10,101 nucleotides of DNA from an uncultured Oscillospiraceae bacterium (lineage in GTDB: Bacteria; Bacillota; Clostridia; Oscillospirales; Acutalibacteraceae). Every line of letters starts with the position of its first letter. Position 1 is the first letter of the stretch. Location of the stretch: assembly GCA_900553255.1 (NCBI GenBank), contig USCI01000085.1:1-10101 (forward strand), written 5' to 3'. Position numbers and translations under genes: made by a program. Of the stretch, positions 6,443 to 10,101 are shown one piece after another. Below the pieces are notes generated by a model. That model did no database searches and was not told the origin of the DNA. It saw nothing but the letters and a program-made list of their open reading frames with translations.

Positions 6443-7885
6443 ATGGTATTCAGCGGCTCTCCGTTCTTGTTTTATTTTCTGCCGGCGGTGCTGGCGCTGT
6501 ATTTCCTGGTGCCGAGGCGCCTGAAAAATCCGGTACTGCTGGTTTTCAGCCTCTTCTTTTATGCGTGGGGAGAACCGGTCTATGTCCTGTTGATGATCTT
6601 TTCCATCGTGATGGACTATGCGCTGGGCCGCTGGCTGTATGTGTACAAGGAAAAGGGAAACATGAAGGCCGCCAAGCGGGTGCTGGTGCTGTCGGTGGTA
6701 CTGAATCTGGCGCTGCTCGGCTTTTTCAAGTACACAAATTTCCTGCTCGATACCATCGGCAGCCTGTTTCGGGTGGATATCCCGCTTCTGGAACTGTCGC
6801 TGCCGATCGGTATTTCCTTCTATACCTTCCAGGCGATGTCCTACCTGATCGACCTGTACCGCGGGGATGTCGGCGTGCAGCGCAGCGTGTTTAATTTCGG
6901 TACCTACGTCTCGCTGTTCCCACAGCTGATTGCGGGGCCGATTGTACGGCTGAGCACGGTGGAGAAGGAGCTGGCAGACCGCAAGGAAACGGTGGACGAC
7001 TTTTCTTCCGGCATCAAACGGTTTGTCACCGGTCTCGGGAAAAAGGTACTGCTGGCCAACACCATCGGTGCGGTCTGGACCGAGATATCCGCTATGGAGA
7101 TCAGCACGCTGCCGGTGCTGACGGCATGGATCGGCGTGGTCGCCTTCACCTTCCAAATCTATTTTGACTTTTCCGGTTATTCGGATATGGCGATCGGCCT
7201 CGGGCGGATGTTTGGCTTCCACTTCATGGAAAATTTCAATTATCCCTATACGGCGCGCAGCATTACCGATTTCTGGCGTCGCTGGCATATCTCGCTGAGC
7301 ACCTGGTTCCGCGAGTATGTATACATCCCGCTGGGCGGGAACCGGCGCGGGCTGCCGATTCAGCTGCGCAACCTGCTCATTGTCTGGACGCTGACCGGCG
7401 TCTGGCACGGCGCAAGCTGGTCTTTTGTTACCTGGGGTCTGTACTTTGGGGTGCTGCTGATTCTTGAAAAGCTGTTTTTGCTGAAGCTCCTCGAACGGCT
7501 GCCGAAATTCGTCGGCCACATCTACACCATGTTCCTGGTGATCATCAGCTGGGCGATTTTTGCGTTCGATTCGCTGGGCAGCGGGCTGCAGTTCATCCGG
7601 GCGATGTTCGGCGGCTTCGGACAGGCATTTGCCGACCGGGGTTCCTGGTATCTGCTGTATACCAACCTGATCCTGCTGGTGATCCTGATCATCGGTTCGA
7701 CCCAGCTGCCCCGGCGGCTGTACGGCCGGATGGAAAGCCGTCTGCTGGCGGCGGACGGCCGGGGACGCCCGCATGCGGTGGCGCTTGGCGCGGTGGAGAC
7801 GGTGCTGGTGCTGGCGGGCCTGGTCCTGTCGGTGTCCTTTGTGGTGGATGCGAGCTACAATCCCTTCCTGTATTTCCGGTTCTAG
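6443..7885 (+). CDS. MBOAT family membrane-bound O-acyltransferase (AlgI/PatA-like)
   Basis: A 480-residue polytopic membrane protein of the AlgI/DltB/PatA type. The N-terminus FSGSPFLFYFLPAVLALYF is the usual opening of this family. Other family marks: IGISFYTFQAMSYLIDLYRG (about 116-135), PQLIAGPIVR, FDFSGYSDMAIGLGRMFGF, then DFWRRWHISLSTWFREYVYIPLGG with H282, and TGVWHGASWSFVTWG with H322, the invariant catalytic histidine of MBOAT proteins. The family takes an acyl group, usually acetyl from acetyl-CoA, on the cytoplasmic side and delivers it to an extracytoplasmic partner. Its length is typical. ATG 6443 has AGGAG at 6426-6430, a somewhat long 12-nt spacing. The partner candidates are encoded on both sides: three SGNH proteins upstream and the DHHW protein 15 bp downstream. 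Confidence 0.94.
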   Translation: MVFSGSPFLFYFLPAVLALYFLVPRRLKNPVLLVFSLFFYAWGEPVYVLLMIFSIVMDYALGRWLYVYKEKGNMKAAKRVLVLSVVLNLALLGFFKYTNFLLDTIGSLFRVDIPLLELSLPIGISFYTFQAMSYLIDLYRGDVGVQRSVFNFGTYVSLFPQLIAGPIVRLSTVEKELADRKETVDDFSSGIKRFVTGLGKKVLLANTIGAVWTEISAMEISTLPVLTAWIGVVAFTFQIYFDFSGYSDMAIGLGRMFGFHFMENFNYPYTARSITDFWRRWHISLSTWFREYVYIPLGGNRRGLPIQLRNLLIVWTLTGVWHGASWSFVTWGLYFGVLLILEKLFLLKLLERLPKFVGHIYTMFLVIISWAIFAFDSLGSGLQFIRAMFGGFGQAFADRGSWYLLYTNLILLVILIIGSTQLPRRLYGRMESRLLAADGRGRPHAVALGAVETVLVLAGLVLSVSFVVDASYNPFLYFRF

Positions 7886-7900
7886 AAAGGAGAGAGAGGT

Positions 7901-9046
7901 ATGACGCGGCAAAAATGGCTGTGTATCGTTTTTGTGGTCTTTATCGCGGGCATTTCGCTGGTGAACTGGCTGACGCCGAGCACCGATTTCTCCGAAAGCG
8001 AGAACCGTTCCCTGCAGACCTTTCCGGAAGTGAACACCGAAAAGGTGTTTTCGGGGGAGTTTTCGCAGGAATTTGAGAGCTATGCCAACGATCAGTTCCT
8101 GCTGCGGGACGGCTGGGTTGGTCTGAAGACGCTGGCCTCGCTGGCGATTGGCAAAAAGGACAATGGGCGGGTGTTCTTCGGCAAGGATGGCTATCTGCTG
8201 GAAATGGACAGCGTTTTGAACCAGCAGCAGCTCAGCGCAAACGCCGAAGCACTCGGTGCATTTATGGCGTATGCCAAGGAGCAGAATCCGGCGCTTAACC
8301 TTGCGGTTTTGATGGCGCCGACGGCGACCGGGGTGATGACCGAAAAGCTGCCGCCGCTGGCGGTTACCTACGATCAGGCGCAGGCCATCGAACAGGTGCG
8401 TGCCGCCATGCCTGAAGGCGTGGTGTTTCCGGACATTCTGTCTGCGCTGAACGCCCACAAGGCGGATGATAATCTGTACTACCGTACCGACCATCACTGG
8501 ACCACCCACGGTGCCTACTGGGCGTATGCGGAGCTCCTTACGCGATGGGGGATGACGCCGCTCGCGCGGGAGGATTTTACCGTGCGGACGGTCAGCGATG
8601 CGTTTTACGGCACCACCTATTCCAAGGCCAACCTGTATACCATCCGCCCGGACACGGTGGAAAGGTACGATCCGGTGACGGCGAATCCCTGTACGATGAA
8701 GCTGGACGGCAAGGACACCGTTTACGACAGCCTGTATGATGAAAGCTTCCTGGGCAAAAAGGACAAGTATTCCTATTTTCTCGGCGGCAACCACCGGATC
8801 TATGAAATCGATACCAGCGTGAAAAACGGCCGCACGCTGCTGGTGCTTCAGGATTCCTATGCACACTGCATGATCCCGTTCCTGGCACAGCATTATGAGA
8901 AAATCGTGGTGGCGGACCTGCGGTATTTCCTCACCCCTGTGGAGGATCTGCTCACCGAGTATGCGGTAACCGATGTATTGGCGCTGTACAATATCGAAAC
9001 CTTCTCCACCGAGGCAAGCGTTGCCGGTATGCTGGGGTATTTTTAA
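7901..9046 (+). CDS. DHHW family protein (AlgJ/AlgX-like SGNH-fold O-acetyltransferase partner)
   Basis: A 381-residue protein with one N-terminal TM segment (about 5-24) followed by an extracytoplasmic domain. The region NRSLQTFPEV (about 35-44) and FESYANDQFLLRDGW are the usual opening of DHHW/AlgJ-like proteins. The family signature DHHW occupies residues 197-200 (YRTDHHWTTHGAYWAY), and VLQDSYAH supplies D318 and S319, the probable nucleophile block of the circularly rearranged SGNH fold known from AlgJ and AlgX. These proteins accept acetyl from an MBOAT partner and pass it to a polysaccharide. AAAGGAG (7886-7892) lies 8 nt before ATG, directly after the MBOAT stop, so the two are co-translated. 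No terminator follows; an insertion sequence begins 4 bp after the stop. Acceptor polymer unknown. Confidence 0.92.
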   Translation: MTRQKWLCIVFVVFIAGISLVNWLTPSTDFSESENRSLQTFPEVNTEKVFSGEFSQEFESYANDQFLLRDGWVGLKTLASLAIGKKDNGRVFFGKDGYLLEMDSVLNQQQLSANAEALGAFMAYAKEQNPALNLAVLMAPTATGVMTEKLPPLAVTYDQAQAIEQVRAAMPEGVVFPDILSALNAHKADDNLYYRTDHHWTTHGAYWAYAELLTRWGMTPLAREDFTVRTVSDAFYGTTYSKANLYTIRPDTVERYDPVTANPCTMKLDGKDTVYDSLYDESFLGKKDKYSYFLGGNHRIYEIDTSVKNGRTLLVLQDSYAHCMIPFLAQHYEKIVVADLRYFLTPVEDLLTEYAVTDVLALYNIETFSTEASVAGMLGYF

Positions 9047-9050
9047 AATA

Positions 9051-9075
9051 TGTAGGTTTGTCAAACATATTGGAC
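9051..9075 (+). repeat. Left terminal inverted repeat of the IS
   Basis: Reads TGTAGG, nine variable bases, then CATATTGGAC. It matches the reverse complement of 10077-10101 at 19 of 25 positions, including all 16 in the two outer blocks. The transposase stop codon lies inside it (9061-9063). Confidence 0.85.
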
Positions 9076-9987
9076 GGTGAACTCGTTAGGAGAGGACCAG
9101 TTAAGAGGTCTCATAGGGAAGTCGTTGGAGCGGCGGTTATGGACAGCGAGCTGCCTGGCGAAGTCATCGAGGGAGTAGAAACAGTGATAGGAGTAAAAGC
9201 GTTTCTGGTCCTCTCTATGGCTTCGTTCCACCTTGCCGTTGTGACGCGGCGTGTAAGGACGGATCAGCTTATGATGGATACCTAGCTGAGCAACAGTTTT
9301 CTCAAACAGGGTAGGGATCTCTCGCTTACTGTTGGAGAAACGGTTGGTAAACTCAAAGCCGTTGTCCGTCTGGACGCACTCCACTCGGATGCCCCGGCGT
9401 GCATACCATCTGACTAGTTTTTTGAGGAAGTCAGCAGAGGAATAGGTAGTCTGCTCTGGGTAGGCGGCCAGGAAACGCAGGCGGGTGAACTCATCGATGG
9501 CGGTGTACTGGTACAGGCGCAGTTCCGGGTCGGCGATGCAGCGGTGGGGGACCACCTTCACATCCACCTGGACCCGTTGTCCCGGATAAGTCATTTGCTC
9601 GTAGGGCTTTGGCTTATAGACTGGTTTCTTCTCTGCCTGTGGGAACAAGCCCAGCTTTCTCATGACCCGGAACAGGCTTTCCGGACGGCGGGTGTAGCCC
9701 CGCTGTCGCAGCCTGTGCCACAGCTCCACCATGCCCAGCCGGGGATTCCTGCGGCGCATATCCCGGATCAGCTTCAGTTCCGCTTCCGTGTGCTGGTTTG
9801 GATGGCTGTGGGGCCGCCGGGACTGGCAAGTTAATGACTCCGGTGTCCCGTCCCAGCGGTTCTTCCAAAAGTAGATATACGACCGGCTCTTGTTATACTT
9901 CCGGCTGGCCCGGCTGACGCCGTATTTCTCCGCGTACTTCATTAGGGATTGCCGATATGCCATGTCCTGTGTTATACTCTTGCTCAT
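9061..9987 (-). CDS. IS481-like DDE transposase
   Basis: A 308-residue transposase counted from ATG 9987. N-terminal helix-turn-helix region (about 10-45, YGVSRASRKYNKSRSYIYFW), a second DNA-binding/HTH_21-like part (about 65-115), then an integrase-core (rve) catalytic domain. Catalytic acids: D142 in QVDVKVV, D208 in VQTDNGFEF, E254 in HNGKVERSH. The 45 residues between the second Asp and the Glu exceed the usual 35 of this fold, owing to extra sequence around FSNSKREIPTLFEK. The frame extends upstream to a TTG at 10032, but ATG 9987 has a purine-rich GAGAGGGGG 11 nt before it; ATG 9963 (MAYRQS) is another possibility. No frameshift or internal stop is seen, so the enzyme is probably functional. 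It is transcribed against the O-acylation operon. Confidence 0.88.
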   Translation of the reverse strand: MSKSITQDMAYRQSLMKYAEKYGVSRASRKYNKSRSYIYFWKNRWDGTPESLTCQSRRPHSHPNQHTEAELKLIRDMRRRNPRLGMVELWHRLRQRGYTRRPESLFRVMRKLGLFPQAEKKPVYKPKPYEQMTYPGQRVQVDVKVVPHRCIADPELRLYQYTAIDEFTRLRFLAAYPEQTTYSSADFLKKLVRWYARRGIRVECVQTDNGFEFTNRFSNSKREIPTLFEKTVAQLGIHHKLIRPYTPRHNGKVERSHREDQKRFYSYHCFYSLDDFARQLAVHNRRSNDFPMRPLNWSSPNEFTVQYV

Positions 9988-10060
9988 GAAGGATATGGCC
10001 CCCTCTCGTACAGTTGTTGTCTGCAACTCCAACTATAACCGATGAGGCCGTATCCTTCAT
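9986..10060 (-). promoter_or_regulatory. Long-arm inverted repeat covering the transposase start codon
   Basis: Arm 9986-10000 and arm 10046-10060 are complementary at 14 of 15 positions with a 45-nt loop. In transposase-sense RNA the 3' arm holds the first two bases of AUG 9987 and borders the ribosome site, so a transcript starting outside the IS would fold and hide the start. On the + strand the same stem has only a G-U wobble and is followed by TTTTTT (10063-10068), which could also act as a weak terminator for transcripts entering from the operon. Complementarity is seen; function is inferred. Confidence 0.55.
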
Positions 10061-10076
10061 CCTTTTTTATTCAACT

Positions 10077-10101
10077 GTCCAATATGTATTGTACTCCTAC
10101 A
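10077..10101 (-). repeat. Right terminal inverted repeat of the IS
   Basis: The reverse complement reads TGTAGG, nine variable bases, CATATTGGAC, pairing with the repeat at 9051-9075. This end lies upstream of the transposase gene. Confidence 0.85.

Larger units (their letters stand above)
9051..10101 (-). mobile_element. IS481-like insertion sequence, 1051 bp, apparently complete
   Basis: The element is bounded by imperfect inverted repeats starting TGTAGG on each strand, giving 5'-TGT...ACA-3' ends, and carries one transposase gene filling most of its length on the minus strand. The outer right end is the last base of the window, so the flanking sequence and any target duplication on that side cannot be seen. 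The left junction is 4 bp after the DHHW stop codon. The DDE transposase and TGT/ACA ends fit the IS481 family (related to IS3 but with a single ORF); the exact element name is not known to me. Confidence 0.85.

Noticed and set aside
6416..9064. Minus-strand open frame of 882 codons antisense to the MBOAT and DHHW genes
   Set aside because: It mirrors two clear membrane/secreted protein genes in a GC-rich region. Its translation is rich in His, Gln, Arg and Pro with no recognisable domain, and the + strand genes have motifs, ribosome sites and normal lengths.
9988..10032. TTG start at 10032 for the transposase
   Set aside because: Lies in the loop of the inverted repeat, the added residues do not look like part of the helix-turn-helix domain, and ATG 9987 has a purine-rich site upstream.
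1..10101. CRISPR arrays, tRNA or rRNA genes, phage or defence genes
   Set aside because: No regularly spaced repeats, no tRNA-like or rRNA sequence and no such protein motifs were seen by reading both strands.

Overview
The window looks like chromosomal DNA from a GC-rich Gram-positive anaerobe of the Clostridia, most likely an Oscillospiraceae/Ruminococcaceae-type gut bacterium. The grounds are strong Shine-Dalgarno sites (AGGAGG, AAGGAGG), classical lipoprotein signal peptides ending in LSAC, FAAC or LTAC, a DUF4358 lipoprotein, a DHHW-family protein, and a transposase type that I associate with gut Firmicutes. The taxon is inferred; there is no rRNA or other marker gene in the window.

Layout. 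All non-mobile genes are on the + strand. (1) 3-3152 is a tight housekeeping-like run. It begins with the 3' part of a NUDIX-HAD fusion whose 5' end lies outside the window. A CDF metal-ion transporter follows, overlapping by ATGA, with an N-D/D-D metal site of the Mn2+-exporter type. A RimK-like ATP-grasp ligase comes next, 13 bp downstream. (2) 3153-3338 is a non-coding leader with two GC-rich hairpins. (3) 3339-9046 is an apparent six-gene operon for cell-surface O-acylation. It encodes three tandem, paralogous, membrane-anchored SGNH/GDSL hydrolase-fold proteins (one with a TM anchor, two lipoproteins), a DUF4358 lipoprotein, an AlgI/PatA-like MBOAT O-acyltransferase and an AlgJ/AlgX-like DHHW protein. 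(4) 9051-10101 is a complete IS481-like insertion sequence with TGT...ACA inverted repeats and a single minus-strand transposase gene. It starts 4 bp after the DHHW stop codon, and its outer end coincides with the last base of the window.

How the genes may work together. In known systems (alginate AlgI/J/X, peptidoglycan PatA/PatB, Dlt), an MBOAT protein moves an acyl group, usually acetyl, across the membrane and an extracytoplasmic SGNH-fold protein places it on the glycan. Here a single MBOAT is accompanied by one DHHW protein and three extra SGNH paralogues that differ in anchor, linker and active-site sequence. This suggests several acceptors or positions, or a mix of transferases and esterases. 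The acceptor polymer cannot be read from the sequence. The IS carries two features of its own: an inverted repeat that would bury the transposase start codon in read-through transcripts, and terminal -35/-10-like boxes that would become a promoter only if the IS ends were joined in a circle.
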